Assembly: GCF_023715505.1 (NCBI RefSeq)
Contig: NZ_JAMBOH010000001.1
Coordinates: 454,302 to 518,301, forward strand
Origin: Neobacillus cucumis
Lineage (GTDB): Bacteria > Bacillota > Bacilli > Bacillales_B > DSM-18226
DNA: 64,000 bases
Direction: 5' to 3'
Positions within the stretch are counted from its first letter, which is position 1, and each line of letters starts with the position of its first letter. Positions 36,277 through 45,102 of the stretch are shown here, in pieces. The notes beneath the pieces are model-generated. The model was not told the DNA's origin, searched no databases, and saw only the letters and a list, made by a program, of their open reading frames with translations. The position numbers and the translations under genes were made by a program.

Positions 36277-36302
36277 AGCCCCCTGGTTGGGGGATTTTTT
36301 TA
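36277..36302 (+). terminator. Terminator-like hairpin in the 35.94-36.58 kb gap
   Basis: CCCCC-TGGTT-GGGGG stem with a TTTTTTT tail. No gene is supported in the 645 bp around it (the only long frame has poor codon use and no ribosome site), so it may end a small RNA or be a leftover. Confidence 0.55.
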
Positions 36303-36584
36303 ATAATTCTTTATTTGTCAGCATAATGAAATATGGCAAGATACCTCAGATATATTTTAGTAAACATTTGTTTCTAATATTGACTTTTATCCAGAAAAAA
36401 CAACCAATAAAAATATCTATAGGTCAATAACTCTGAGCTTTTCCTTTTTACAAAATAATTAACAAATAAGACTAGACCTCCTTGGAAAAGGTTGGAATAT
36501 TGGACTTCTACCCAAGCAGTTAACAGTAAATAAGCATAGTTTAACTTGAATTAAAATGCAGAGCTAAAAGGAGAGTATTAAACT

Positions 36585-36871
36585 ATGTACTGTTATCCCG
36601 TGACACATTGCTTTGGATTTGGCACCAAATTCATTGTACTACAACCCTTCATTGTGTTCCTTCATTAGGTCCATCTGCCCCTGTACATCTACCTGGACCT
36701 ACAGGACCAGTCATCGGTCCAGGACCAATAATGGCAACAATGGCACTGACACCATATCAAAAATGTTATAATGATTGCATTAAACAAGGAGGGTATCCAT
36801 GGGAATGTAAAGTATTCTGCGGTACACCTAGTCCACACTATCTTAGTGAACCAGAACCTGTACCTTGGTAA
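36585..36871 (+). pseudogene. Pro/Gly-rich CX3C-CX3C small protein with a frameshift
   Basis: Starts at ATG 36585 with an AAAAGGAG site: MYCYPVTHCFGFGTKFIVLQ, stopping at TAG 36666. The next frame continues with SLGPSAPVHLPGPTGPVIGPGP, then YQKCYNDCIKQGGYPWECKVFC and ends EPEPVPW before a terminator. One frameshift around 36640-36665 would join them to a ~95 residue protein: aromatic head, collagen-like GP linker, and a CX3C-X10-CX3C helical hairpin. It is either broken, or two short proteins. No signal peptide. A spore-surface or structural role is conceivable but not shown. Confidence 0.55.
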
Positions 36872-36895
36872 TAAACAAAATAAAAATAAAACATT

Positions 36896-36932
36896 AAAAA
36901 GACCCTTCACAATATTTGTGATAGGGTTTTAC
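36896..36932 (+). terminator. Terminator after the CX3C protein
   Basis: ACCCTTCACAA / TTGTGATAGGGT hairpin with TTTT, 25 nt after the stop. Confidence 0.75.
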
Positions 36933-37198
36933 ATTGACTTTTCTAACAATTTACAGCTTTATTCAAGAAATTGTCGCTTAGCGTTTTTCTGTCCTTATCT
37001 ACTTAGTTTTTCTTATTCGTGTTGTTTCCTTCATTTATTATTAGAATGATCCAGCAACTTCAAGGAGTGTTCAATTTATTTCTTGTATTTTCTTCGTCTC
37101 CCTTCCCTTCTATTCGTTGCACTCCATAGCAAATCCTTCTGTTGTTGTCTAGTTACACGATTATCTCACTTTTAAACTCAGTAACATGAAACTTAAAA

Positions 37199-37771
37199 TT
37201 AATCCTCTGCCTCTCCCTTTGCCTTAGCATAAATAGTTGACCGTGGTACTCCAGTTTGTTTTGAAATGTCATTTACGCTTAATCCATTCTTTTCACGTTC
37301 GGCAAAAAGCTTTAATGCTCTTTTAATCTCCTTCGTGTCATGGCCTTTCCTTCCTAAATGTTTACCTTGTTCTCTTGCCCTCTCTCTGCCTTCTTTTGTC
37401 CGTTCATTGATTAAATCCCTTTCAAATTCCGCGATAGCCCCCAGCATGGTAAACATTAGCTTCCCAGCAGCAGTTGAAAAATCAATCTGTTCTTTTATGA
37501 AAACAATACCGATATCATTTTCCTTCAAGTCATGAACGATATTATGTAAATCTCTCGTTGATCTAGCCAACCTGTCAATTTTGTAGACAACGAGCTTGTC
37601 ACCTTTTCTTAAATATTCTAATGCTTTTTTAAGTTCCGGCCGCCCAGTATTCTTGCCACTTTTCTTTTCGTAGAAAATATTTGTGCAACCATACTTTTTT
37701 AGTTGTTCAACTTGGAGGGAATAATCCTGGTCCATGGTACTTACCCTTGCGTATCCAACCAGTTCACCCAT
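37199..37771 (-). CDS. Serine resolvase/invertase family recombinase
   Basis: 190 residues from ATG 37771 (AGGAG nine bases before; the GTG upstream lies inside that site). Nucleophile Ser11 in GYARVSTMDQD, KIDRLARSTRDL, FERDLINERTKEGRERAREQGKHLGR and a C-terminal helix-turn-helix (LSVNDISKQTGVPRSTIYAKAKG). Full length for the small resolvase group. Repeats like res sub-sites lie just upstream. It may resolve dimers of the element or belong to a lost transposon. Confidence 0.93.
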   Translation of the reverse strand: MGELVGYARVSTMDQDYSLQVEQLKKYGCTNIFYEKKSGKNTGRPELKKALEYLRKGDKLVVYKIDRLARSTRDLHNIVHDLKENDIGIVFIKEQIDFSTAAGKLMFTMLGAIAEFERDLINERTKEGRERAREQGKHLGRKGHDTKEIKRALKLFAEREKNGLSVNDISKQTGVPRSTIYAKAKGEAED

Positions 37772-37783
37772 TGTTCTCACTCC

Positions 37784-37908
37784 TGTCTAAAAGATAAATA
37801 ACTTCCTGCACATTAATTATATACTAACTTTTAGACAATTAATACATATAATAAAAGATTAAAAATCTTAATTTTATCGCTCTGTCCAAAACTTACAACT
37901 TTTAGACA
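37784..37908. other. res-like repeat cluster upstream of the resolvase
   Basis: Four copies of one 9 bp motif in both directions: TGTCTAAAA 37784-37792, TTTTAGACA 37829-37837, TGTCCAAAA 37883-37891 and TTTTAGACA 37900-37908. The last pair forms a 26 bp inverted repeat, the size of a resolvase-binding sub-site. Likely recombination and autoregulation site. Confidence 0.6.
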
Positions 37909-38149
37909 CTCCAAAAAGGAAAGATTTGCTGTTGCACTTTTTATGAAATCAAAATAAAGAACGGCTTCCTATAGAAGTTTTAATGCACACATGGATTAAA
38001 TTATGGCGAATGAGATAAAAATTTGTTGCGAACAATCATGCGGACAAATTTATAAATTGGGGTAGTATTATTGGTTCTGCAAAAACAAAATTAGGTCAGC
38101 TAGTTGAGTTCTACTCTCGTTAATTGATACGAGTTGTAAAATGCACAAA

Positions 38150-38196
38150 GAAAACCCTAGAATCGTTGATATTACTCAACTTCTGGGGTTTTTTAT
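38150..38196 (+). terminator. Terminator-like hairpin
   Basis: AAAACCCTAGAA / TTCTGGGGTTTT with a TTTTTT tail. No coding sequence is supported in the 380 bp before it, so it may be a leftover or end a small RNA. Confidence 0.6.
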
Positions 38197-38332
38197 TTCT
38201 TGCTGCTTTATAGAATAATGTATTATCCCCCAAATAGTTGGGGGGGCTTTGGGGGAAGATTTAACAAAATTATTCAAGTGGACAGACGTATACTGCCTTG
38301 TAAAAAGCCTATTGTATGAAATAAAACAGATC

Positions 38333-38366
38333 GTACTGGTGACATCAACATGTTTGTCACCAGTAC
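38333..38366. repeat. Perfect 12 bp inverted repeat
   Basis: GTACTGGTGACA, 10 nt, TGTCACCAGTAC, lying 84 nt after the stop of the STAND gene. No U-tract. Could be an operator, a weak terminator or a target end. Confidence 0.6.
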
Positions 38367-38450
38367 CTTACCATCATTATTCCACGATCAACAAGAACAT
38401 CTTTATTTTTTCATCAAATTTGCACAGTTTTTTTATTTGTTATTTTAAAA

Positions 38451-41400
38451 CTATTCAAAACTCTCATTTCTTTCACTTTCCCACTGCAGATGCCATTCTC
38501 GTGCAAGTTGGATTTCCTCTGCAAAGATTCTTTCCTCCCGATTTGCCCAATCAGCTACACAATTATTGTGATGCTCTTTTAAATCTGAGATCAACCTTAA
38601 GCAAGGTTGCATTTGCTCTGCAAGGGAACCACTCCAATTATTCGGCCTAAAAGTTGACTTAAATTGATTCAATACTATAATTGGTTCATAACAATTCGTA
38701 ATAATATTTAGTGCAAGTGGCGTCCATTCCTTGCCATTCTCACCATTAATAAATGGGACAATTGCCGATGCCACTTTTGGATATCTCGTTTCTGGGGCAT
38801 GCTCACACCACTTTATTATCAAGTCATCACTAATTTCAGCCAATGGGTTGACTCTGTCTGAAAATATCTCGTTTATCTTATAATTAATCTCGGTCTTTCC
38901 TAAAAAAGAATCTAGAAAGGCTAATGGCTGCACTGAAGCAAGTGCCATTATTACCTCACTGTACTCTCCAGGGAAAATATCGAATTCCTCAAAAGCAATT
39001 GTTATTTTATCACAAAGAGCCCTTGCAGCGCCTTTTGCAGATTCTTTAGTAAAACACACACGTATAATATTAGCTACCTCATAATTCCTTCTGTCAGCTC
39101 TGAAATCTTTTCCTAAAAATGGATAAATTAAAAGTAATTCCTGCCCTAAAGAAACAATCGTGTCACTTAAAGGAGTCTCCCTTTCAAGACCATGAAGTCT
39201 CATTTGCAAAATATCAACTGCTATAAGGACACCTTCAGGTTTTGTAGAAATTAATTTAAGTAATTCCGAGAAATCGTCGTCCTTTATACTTTTATGGGAT
39301 TGTCCGTAGGCTAAACTACCATATCTCCATATAGGAGCTATCCCTAATTTTAGTGACGCCTTAAGCCTCTCTACATCTTGAACATTAATTTCCACACTCG
39401 TTTGTAGCTCTGGATATACTGCAGATAATACCTCATCTGTAACAGCCTCATCTAGAAGCTTCGCTGAAAGTTCCCTCTCTCTCTGAGAGATAGTATTTAA
39501 AAATCCCCGTAGTAGTTGATAATTACGTTTTTGCTCATCAATAAGGGATAATTGCTGCTGAAAATATTTCCACATTTTTTCAGGTTGGTTACATCCTTCA
39601 GCTAGTCCTTGTCCGAATCTAAATATATTAGCACCATTACTGTTTAAGAGTTCTGGGAATAATTCCCTGTATAATTCGCTACTTGAACCTACTTTTCTTC
39701 CTAAAGACCGAGTAACCTTTTCTATTCGATAATAGATATCACCCTCTGTTTCCTCCTGTTCATACAGAGCATCTTCAACATCTAAAACACCTCCATTATT
39801 TGCGAGTGCAAACAGTTTTGCCTGTTCAATTAAAGTCTTAGGTTTGAGCATATTGTCAATTTTATTTAAACGAGAAAGTGATTCTTGACTCATACCTTCA
39901 CCATCAAACCTTTTTGTGGTTTTAACCGCTAGCCAACCTTCCCTCCAAGCACTTTTACTAGCTATTTCGTTTGCTGCAATTTCAAGCTCATTATACATTC
40001 CTGCCTTTATCCATAGCCCTCTGAATTTCTCTGCCAATAGAGCTTTTGTTTTAGGAGCTACTGATAATTCAGAAACCGTAAGTGATATAGTATAATCAAT
40101 AAACAATTTATACCAGTGGTGAACCTCTTCTTTACTACTCGGTGAAAATCCGTAGTCTCTAGAGTGTGCACCAAATTCAAATTCGTGGTGGCTAACAAAA
40201 TGCCACGATTCCAATGCGGCACTTAACAAATTAACACCTAGCTCAACTTGGTCTTGGAAATTTGAGTCTATTAACATTGAAATTACATAAAGTCTTTGTT
40301 CGGGTGTCGCGTGTGTGCCTGAAAGGTATATATAAAATAATGATTGTAGCAATTTCCTAATGGAATTGTAATTTTCCTTAGGGCTCTCTGACAATGCAAA
40401 TTGACAAAGTAGAAAAGTAGATCTTGCGAATAAGTCTTTGTCATAGGCAAGTGCCCTAAGCAGTGTAGTTATTTCGTGGTAGTGAACATTTTTACGAGAA
40501 AAAAACCTCCTATTATCTTCACTATTCCATACTTGTTCAATAGCTTTAAGTGTTAAATCTGGATTTATCGGGGCAATGTTTTTAAGCAAAGCAATACCAG
40601 TATCATTTAATTCACTAACATTTCCCAACAAACCATCTTCAGCAAGCCACATTCTAGATACCTCTACCGCAACCCCACATTCATGTAGATAACTCAAACG
40701 TCTAGAAAATGACTTTAATAATCTAGGGGATGAATTTTCAAATGCATCCAATATACTAACAAGTGGTATATTTTCAAGAGCCCTTTTTGCAAGTCTATTC
40801 GCTACAGCGTGGGGTAAAACTGCTCTCCATATACCTCTTTGCTGAACAAGCTCGCGCCGCTTCAACTCGCTTACATTTTCATATACATCCTGCACACTCA
40901 TACCAATTAAAGATCCTATAAGTTTCAGCTCATCTTCTGCCGTATTGAAATTAAATGAATATACAAGAGAACAGACTTCAGCAACTCGTAACAAGGATTG
41001 ATTTGGCTCATTCCTCTGTTGGAATAATCTATTAAACAGTTCTTGATCTCTTAAATTAGCCAAATTCTCCCCTCGTCGGATTGTATTGGCTAGAGCTATC
41101 GCAATACGGGCATTTCCCCCAGAAAATTCAGCAATCGTCCGTCTATCTACTTGACTTACATAAGAAAATCGGTTAAAGATTATTTTTTCAATTATATCAA
41201 TAGAAGCAGGTTCTAACCGGTACACTTCAGTTTCTTCAGGTTGATCATCTCTAACATCATATTCAACGGTAATTAAACTTACTAAGCTACCCGCTATGGA
41301 GCATATGGAAGTTAAACGCTTATGCAATTCAGGAGGACAATTATCAACAACTATAGTTGCTGGTCTCCCTTGAGCAAGTATTTGCTCAGCAAAATTACGT

Positions 41401-42242
41401 GGATCTGGGCTAGGACTGTCACTAATATCAGAATAAAAAACTTGTGACTTATTTAATGCTCTCTCACCAATTCGCTCGTCGAACAGTGCTTGTACAAACC
41501 TAGTTTTTCCTACACCTGATAGACCTACTAAACGAACGGAAGACCTAGGACGAACAAGAATTGATCGAATTTCATTTATGCCATCAATTGCAGATAGACC
41601 CTCTAACCGAAGATTGGAACTGTTTTTAAGCCGAATTTGCCCATCTAACCAATACTCTTCCTGATCTCCTTCGGGAGAACCAGCCCAATTTCCATATGGT
41701 CGCCATCCCTGAAGTGATCGACCTATCTTATTTCTTACCCAAAGAACAAGTGATGGATGACTACGAACCCAACCCGCAACTCTATCACGATCATAAAAAT
41801 CAACCTTAAGATCAGAAGAGTTTGGATATTCTAGCACTGCTTCCCGCATAGCAACTTTGCGAGCATTTAGGGCAGAATCAGCAGTTGAACCTTGGCTACT
41901 AACTATAATGTAGGCTCCATCTGAATCAATTAAATCCTTAATAACTTGTCTTAGAACACCATGTGGTCGCATTTCATCGATTATTGAAGATCGTGGCATG
42001 TCAGGTTTTTTTACTTGGAAACCAGTTTTCGACCTAGGTATAAAACTGTCCCGATGTAAGGCAGTTGTAAGTTCAACGCGGACATCAATCCCTCCATCAG
42101 GTGCATTTTGATGACCTCCCCAAGTAACACCCGCAGATGGAAAGCCCATATTACGTAGTTCCGCTTCACAAAGAAGGCCAATTAGTGATCTTAAATCTAT
42201 ATCACTAAGCAGACTAATATCATCTCCTGTAATCTCAAACAT
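38451..42242 (-). CDS. PD-(D/E)XK nuclease - STAND NTPase fusion, Avs-like defence protein
   Basis: 1263 residues. N-terminal nuclease-like domain (1-170): Glu26, Asp53 in APDGGIDVRVE, and FQVKK (Gln76-Lys78), the PD-(D/E)XK pattern. A P-loop STAND NTPase follows: Walker A LVGLSGVGKTRF (240-247) and Walker B ATIVVDNCPP (about 297-302), with EFSGGNARIAIALAN as a winged-helix/sensor region. The remaining ~800 residues are helical repeats, the usual ligand-sensing part. This order (effector nuclease, STAND, repeat sensor) is that of Avs-type antiphage proteins that recognise phage proteins and then cut DNA. Which phage protein is sensed is unknown. The divergent Mrr-like gene next door supports a defence locus. 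Confidence 0.85.
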   Translation of the reverse strand: MFEITGDDISLLSDIDLRSLIGLLCEAELRNMGFPSAGVTWGGHQNAPDGGIDVRVELTTALHRDSFIPRSKTGFQVKKPDMPRSSIIDEMRPHGVLRQVIKDLIDSDGAYIIVSSQGSTADSALNARKVAMREAVLEYPNSSDLKVDFYDRDRVAGWVRSHPSLVLWVRNKIGRSLQGWRPYGNWAGSPEGDQEEYWLDGQIRLKNSSNLRLEGLSAIDGINEIRSILVRPRSSVRLVGLSGVGKTRFVQALFDERIGERALNKSQVFYSDISDSPSPDPRNFAEQILAQGRPATIVVDNCPPELHKRLTSICSIAGSLVSLITVEYDVRDDQPEETEVYRLEPASIDIIEKIIFNRFSYVSQVDRRTIAEFSGGNARIAIALANTIRRGENLANLRDQELFNRLFQQRNEPNQSLLRVAEVCSLVYSFNFNTAEDELKLIGSLIGMSVQDVYENVSELKRRELVQQRGIWRAVLPHAVANRLAKRALENIPLVSILDAFENSSPRLLKSFSRRLSYLHECGVAVEVSRMWLAEDGLLGNVSELNDTGIALLKNIAPINPDLTLKAIEQVWNSEDNRRFFSRKNVHYHEITTLLRALAYDKDLFARSTFLLCQFALSESPKENYNSIRKLLQSLFYIYLSGTHATPEQRLYVISMLIDSNFQDQVELGVNLLSAALESWHFVSHHEFEFGAHSRDYGFSPSSKEEVHHWYKLFIDYTISLTVSELSVAPKTKALLAEKFRGLWIKAGMYNELEIAANEIASKSAWREGWLAVKTTKRFDGEGMSQESLSRLNKIDNMLKPKTLIEQAKLFALANNGGVLDVEDALYEQEETEGDIYYRIEKVTRSLGRKVGSSSELYRELFPELLNSNGANIFRFGQGLAEGCNQPEKMWKYFQQQLSLIDEQKRNYQLLRGFLNTISQRERELSAKLLDEAVTDEVLSAVYPELQTSVEINVQDVERLKASLKLGIAPIWRYGSLAYGQSHKSIKDDDFSELLKLISTKPEGVLIAVDILQMRLHGLERETPLSDTIVSLGQELLLIYPFLGKDFRADRRNYEVANIIRVCFTKESAKGAARALCDKITIAFEEFDIFPGEYSEVIMALASVQPLAFLDSFLGKTEINYKINEIFSDRVNPLAEISDDLIIKWCEHAPETRYPKVASAIVPFINGENGKEWTPLALNIITNCYEPIIVLNQFKSTFRPNNWSGSLAEQMQPCLRLISDLKEHHNNCVADWANREERIFAEEIQLAREWHLQWESERNESFE

Positions 42243-42493
42243 AACTCCATAAGCCCCTTTTAATTTTAATTTAATAAATTGTTAATGGTAGTTATTTACT
42301 TTTTCAAACTTTAAATCTATTAATTATTTTATCATACAATCTTTAGTAAAATTAAAGTAAGTACCTGCTAGAACAATGATAATTACTCATTTTTCAGCCC
42401 ATAATAAATCGTCAGGTTATAATATTTTATCTCGTTAAATTATTTTGAATATTTCATTGTACTTTCGCCAATAAAGATAAAGGAGGCGATAAA

Positions 42494-43093
42494 ATGATAA
42501 TATTTGAAGTAATATTAGCTTTGATTTTAGCTGGTGCTTTCGTACATTTCCAATTAATTAAAAGAAAAAATAACTATGAGGCATCTTTGTTGGCTCAACA
42601 CATTAATACAAGTGAAGAAATGAAAAGAACCCTAGCTATGGGATTATACTTGCGATTTAAAACAGAAACCGGAGACAATCCTCCTAACTATTCATCAACT
42701 TACATTAAGCAGGATCCATTTATGTTCGAACATTTCGTTGCTGAGGTAATTGAAAAAGCCAAAGGTGGATCAACATGGGTTTCTCCTTCTTCAGGCGACT
42801 TCGGAGTGGATTTTGAACATACAACTGAAGAAGGATTATTTTTGGGGCAAGTAAAGTGTTATCTTAACGATGTTCCATTTGATCCAATAGCACTAATTCA
42901 CTCAAATATGGTTAAAATGGGAGCAAAAGGTGGATATGTAATCACAACAAGTTCGTTTACTCCTGCTGCAAAACAATATGCTGAAGGATTAGGCATTGAA
43001 TTAATTGACGGAGTAAGGCTTGTTGAATTATGGTTAAGTGGATTGGTAAATGTAGAACAAGAAATTAAAAAATTATTGCCTGAATATGTGTAA
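42494..43093 (+). CDS. Membrane-anchored Mrr-like restriction endonuclease
   Basis: 199 residues, AAAGGAGGCGATAAA ATG. An N-terminal membrane segment (about 2-20) is followed by a restriction-endonuclease fold: Glu84 (FVAEVIEKAKGG), Asp106 in GDFGVDFEHT, and GQVKCY with Gln119-Lys121. This is the Mrr_cat pattern with QxK. Membrane tethering is unusual for DNases and suggests action on incoming DNA or on DNA near the membrane. Divergent from the STAND gene with 251 nt between. Confidence 0.88.
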   Translation: MIIFEVILALILAGAFVHFQLIKRKNNYEASLLAQHINTSEEMKRTLAMGLYLRFKTETGDNPPNYSSTYIKQDPFMFEHFVAEVIEKAKGGSTWVSPSSGDFGVDFEHTTEEGLFLGQVKCYLNDVPFDPIALIHSNMVKMGAKGGYVITTSSFTPAAKQYAEGLGIELIDGVRLVELWLSGLVNVEQEIKKLLPEYV

Positions 43094-43095
43094 AA

Positions 43096-43126
43096 ATAGC
43101 CCTTCTCCTATTCGAGAGGGGCTTTA
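43096..43126 (+). terminator. Terminator of the Mrr-like gene
   Basis: AGCCCTTCTC / GAGAGGGGCT hairpin with a short T-tail, directly after the stop. Confidence 0.75.
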
Positions 43127-43197
43127 CCCGTTCCTATTAATCCCATTATATTTAGCCATTTATTGCAATGTCCCCTATAGTAAAGACTAATTAATAG

Positions 43198-43440
43198 TCA
43201 ATCCTTTTTCATCCAAAATGGCGTCAATTGTGGAAATTGACTGTATAAATGGTCTACTTTTGCTCTTTGTTCATAATCATGGATGCTCCTACTATGACGT
43301 TCATTTTCTACCTTTAATCGCTCGAATTGTTCCTCGAAATAATCTTCTCTTTCTTCGAAATAATCAATTTGCTCTTTTAAGTTTTCAATTAACTCAATCA
43401 GCTTAGGTTTTGTATATTTATTATACTCTTCACTTTTAAT
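43198..43440 (-). CDS. Small coiled-coil protein with probable ATT start
   Basis: 80 residues: IKSEEYNKYTKPKLIELIENL, then a heptad-rich stretch LKEQIDYFEEREDYFEEQFERLKVENER, ending TPFWMKKD. There is no ATG, GTG or TTG in frame near the start; ATT at 43440 has a GGGGGG site six bases before. Codon pattern is good throughout. It may have lost its start, or use ATT. Function unknown. Confidence 0.55.
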   Translation of the reverse strand: MKSEEYNKYTKPKLIELIENLKEQIDYFEEREDYFEEQFERLKVENERHSRSIHDYEQRAKVDHLYSQFPQLTPFWMKKD

Positions 43441-43476
43441 AGAAATCCCCCCAATATTATTGATTATTTATTAGGA

Positions 43477-43722
43477 CTATCGTATATCTATGTGCCGTTT
43501 GCACTTCGTACACTGAAACAAGTTAGTTTCGACTTCTTTGTGTCGTTTCAACTTCCTGCATGTTTGACAGCTTAACGTCACATATCGGCCGGCGGATTCA
43601 TTAACAACTATGCTATTCTCTTCTAAGGCCAATTCCTCTTGTTCATCCTCCTTCCCTATAGAATAAAACACATACACCAAAATCACGGTTATACCACCCA
43701 AAATATAGCTAAAAAAACTCAA
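43477..43722 (-). CDS. Small membrane protein with zinc ribbon
   Basis: 81 residues, TTG start with GGGAGGACGG. N-terminal membrane segment (about 3-20), an acidic linker, then CQTCRKLKRH and FQCTKCKRH, a four-Cys zinc ribbon. Function unknown. It overlaps the previous gene by 4 nt. Confidence 0.75.
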   Translation of the reverse strand: MSFFSYILGGITVILVYVFYSIGKEDEQEELALEENSIVVNESAGRYVTLSCQTCRKLKRHKEVETNLFQCTKCKRHIDIR

Positions 43723-44039
43723 TAACCGTCCTCCCTTCCACTCAAAACGTAGTTAAGTTCACCTTTATTATGGACGACCACTACTCGGTAAGCCCTTTCC
43801 GTGCAAAATTCCTTCTGTAACTCCGAGACCAGCAATGCATCATTAAGTCCCTTTTCGATAAGTAGTGCCGCCAGTGTTGTTGGTTTCATATTGCACGCAG
43901 CTGCCAATCGATTTAACTTATACGCTTGCTTATTTGTTAGCGACACGTTCACCCTATGAACTTTCTTTCCCCCTAAGCCTTTCCCTTCTATCAAATCGCA
44001 AATCCCCTTTCCAATCGTCATGACAATTGACACTGTCAA
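43719..44039 (-). CDS. Ribbon-helix-helix-like protein
   Basis: Up to 106 residues. The core KKVHRVNVSLTNKQAYKLNRLAAACNMKPTTLAALLIEKGLNDALL is a strand followed by two helices, the pattern of RHH/CopG DNA-binding proteins. The start is unclear: the upstream ATG has no ribosome site, and a GTG near 43945 behind GGGGGAAAG is as good. Together with the next gene it suggests a plasmid-type copy or partition control region. Confidence 0.65.
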   Translation of the reverse strand: MTVSIVMTIGKGICDLIEGKGLGGKKVHRVNVSLTNKQAYKLNRLAAACNMKPTTLAALLIEKGLNDALLVSELQKEFCTERAYRVVVVHNKGELNYVLSGREDGY

Positions 44040-44078
44040 CCGTGTTACACTGTTACGAAGTGCCTGCGAGAGAAGAGG

Positions 44079-44312
44079 CTACTCCGTTTTCAGTATTAAC
44101 GGAGTCCCTTTCGTTACTATTGCAGTATGAGCAGCTGGTGCTTGAACAGGTGTTCTTTCGGATTTAATCACCTTTCGCTGCCGCATATCCTTCTCGATCA
44201 GCCTCTTAACGTAACCGGAGAAATTGACGTTCTCGATGCGTTCTAGATACAGCCTATCTTCTTCATTGTTTACGTTGAATGATACGGATTTGATGACCTT
44301 ATTTTTACTCAT
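44079..44312 (-). CDS. Ribbon-helix-helix-like protein
   Basis: 77 residues, GAAAGGAGGGGTGTAA ATG. VIKSVSFNVNNEEDRLYLERIENVNFSGYVKRLIEKDMRQRK fits an RHH fold (strand, helix, helix), with a disordered Pro/Ala tail. Comparable small proteins are encoded before plasmid or integrative-element replication genes in Bacilli. Confidence 0.72.
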   Translation of the reverse strand: MSKNKVIKSVSFNVNNEEDRLYLERIENVNFSGYVKRLIEKDMRQRKVIKSERTPVQAPAAHTAIVTKGTPLILKTE

Positions 44313-44475
44313 TTACACCCCTCCTTTCGGTTGATTACTCTATGGTATGAATGGTAATACTTAATTATGAATAAACAAGGTATGTTTATATGAATTTCTA
44401 AGGTTAAATTTCAACCCTAAAGATTCAAGGAGGAATTGAAGCTAATTTGCGGTATTATTTTTATAGGTGATGATA

Positions 44476-44682
44476 ATGTGGAAATGTAACATCGAGGCAC
44501 TAATAAAAGAAAGCGGACTAAGAAAAGATTACATAGCCGAAAAAATAAAGGTATCTCCGCGCCAGCTACGGAAATACGAAAAATTCGAGTTATTCATTCC
44601 CGCCGAAACCGGCTTATTGCTGGCGGAGCTGCTTAACTGTAAATTTGACGATTTTTACGAAAAAATAAAAGATAAAGAATGA
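44476..44682 (+). CDS. XRE-family helix-turn-helix protein
   Basis: 68 residues from ATG 44476 (AGGTGATGATA before it). Classical Cro/C1 fold: IEALIKESGLRKDYIAEKIKVSPRQLRKYEKFELFIPAETGLLLAELLNCKFDDFYE. Divergent from the RHH gene, so they may form a switch. Confidence 0.88.
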   Translation: MWKCNIEALIKESGLRKDYIAEKIKVSPRQLRKYEKFELFIPAETGLLLAELLNCKFDDFYEKIKDKE

Positions 44683-44683
44683 A

Positions 44684-44791
44684 CGGTATGACCGCCCTGT
44701 ACACGCAAACTCTCTAGCTTAAGCTACTGCGAGTTACGTCCATGGGCGGAGTATTGCCTGCGAAGATTTAGGCGGTATGACAGGTATGACC
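44684..44791. repeat. GGTATGAC repeat cluster, possible origin or control site
   Basis: GGTATGAC occurs at 44685-44692, 44774-44781 and 44783-44790; CGGTATGACCGCCC at 44684-44697 is roughly complementary to GGGCGGAGTATTGCC at 44744-44758; a 12 bp palindrome TAGCTTAAGCTA lies between (44715-44726). The 420 bp between the XRE gene and 45102 hold no gene; a second hairpin (AACCGCTAGTG / CACTAACGGTT) lies at 44871-44900. Confidence 0.5.
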
Positions 44792-45067
44792 ACTATGATC
44801 TTCAAATTCAGGGTTGTTTTCACAGTCGAAACAAAAAAAGATAATATTGTTTTTGAAAACCAACAAGAATAACCGCTAGTGCAGGGAACACTAACGGTTA
44901 GATACTGTGATTGAAGCGGCTTCCTAATCCTTTTTCTAATAGTAGTAAAGCCCTGCCGTCAGCCTAACAATACATTCAAATCCAAAATTTACACAATCAT
45001 TACGATTTGTTAATGCCCTAGTTCATCTGAATTGGGTAAATTAATGAAGTAGACCAAATCCCTTAAT

Positions 45068-45096
45068 GTATCCGGTACTGAGCCGGATATTTTTTG
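45068..45096 (+). terminator. Terminator-like hairpin
   Basis: TATCCGG / CCGGATA with loop TACTGAG and a TTTTTT tail. It would end any transcript coming from the XRE gene side. Confidence 0.75.
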
Positions 45097-45102
45097 TCGG
45101 TG

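Noticed and set aside
36134..36430. 98-codon plus-strand frame
   Set aside because: No ribosome site, AT-rich composition, odd residue content, and a strong terminator hairpin inside it.
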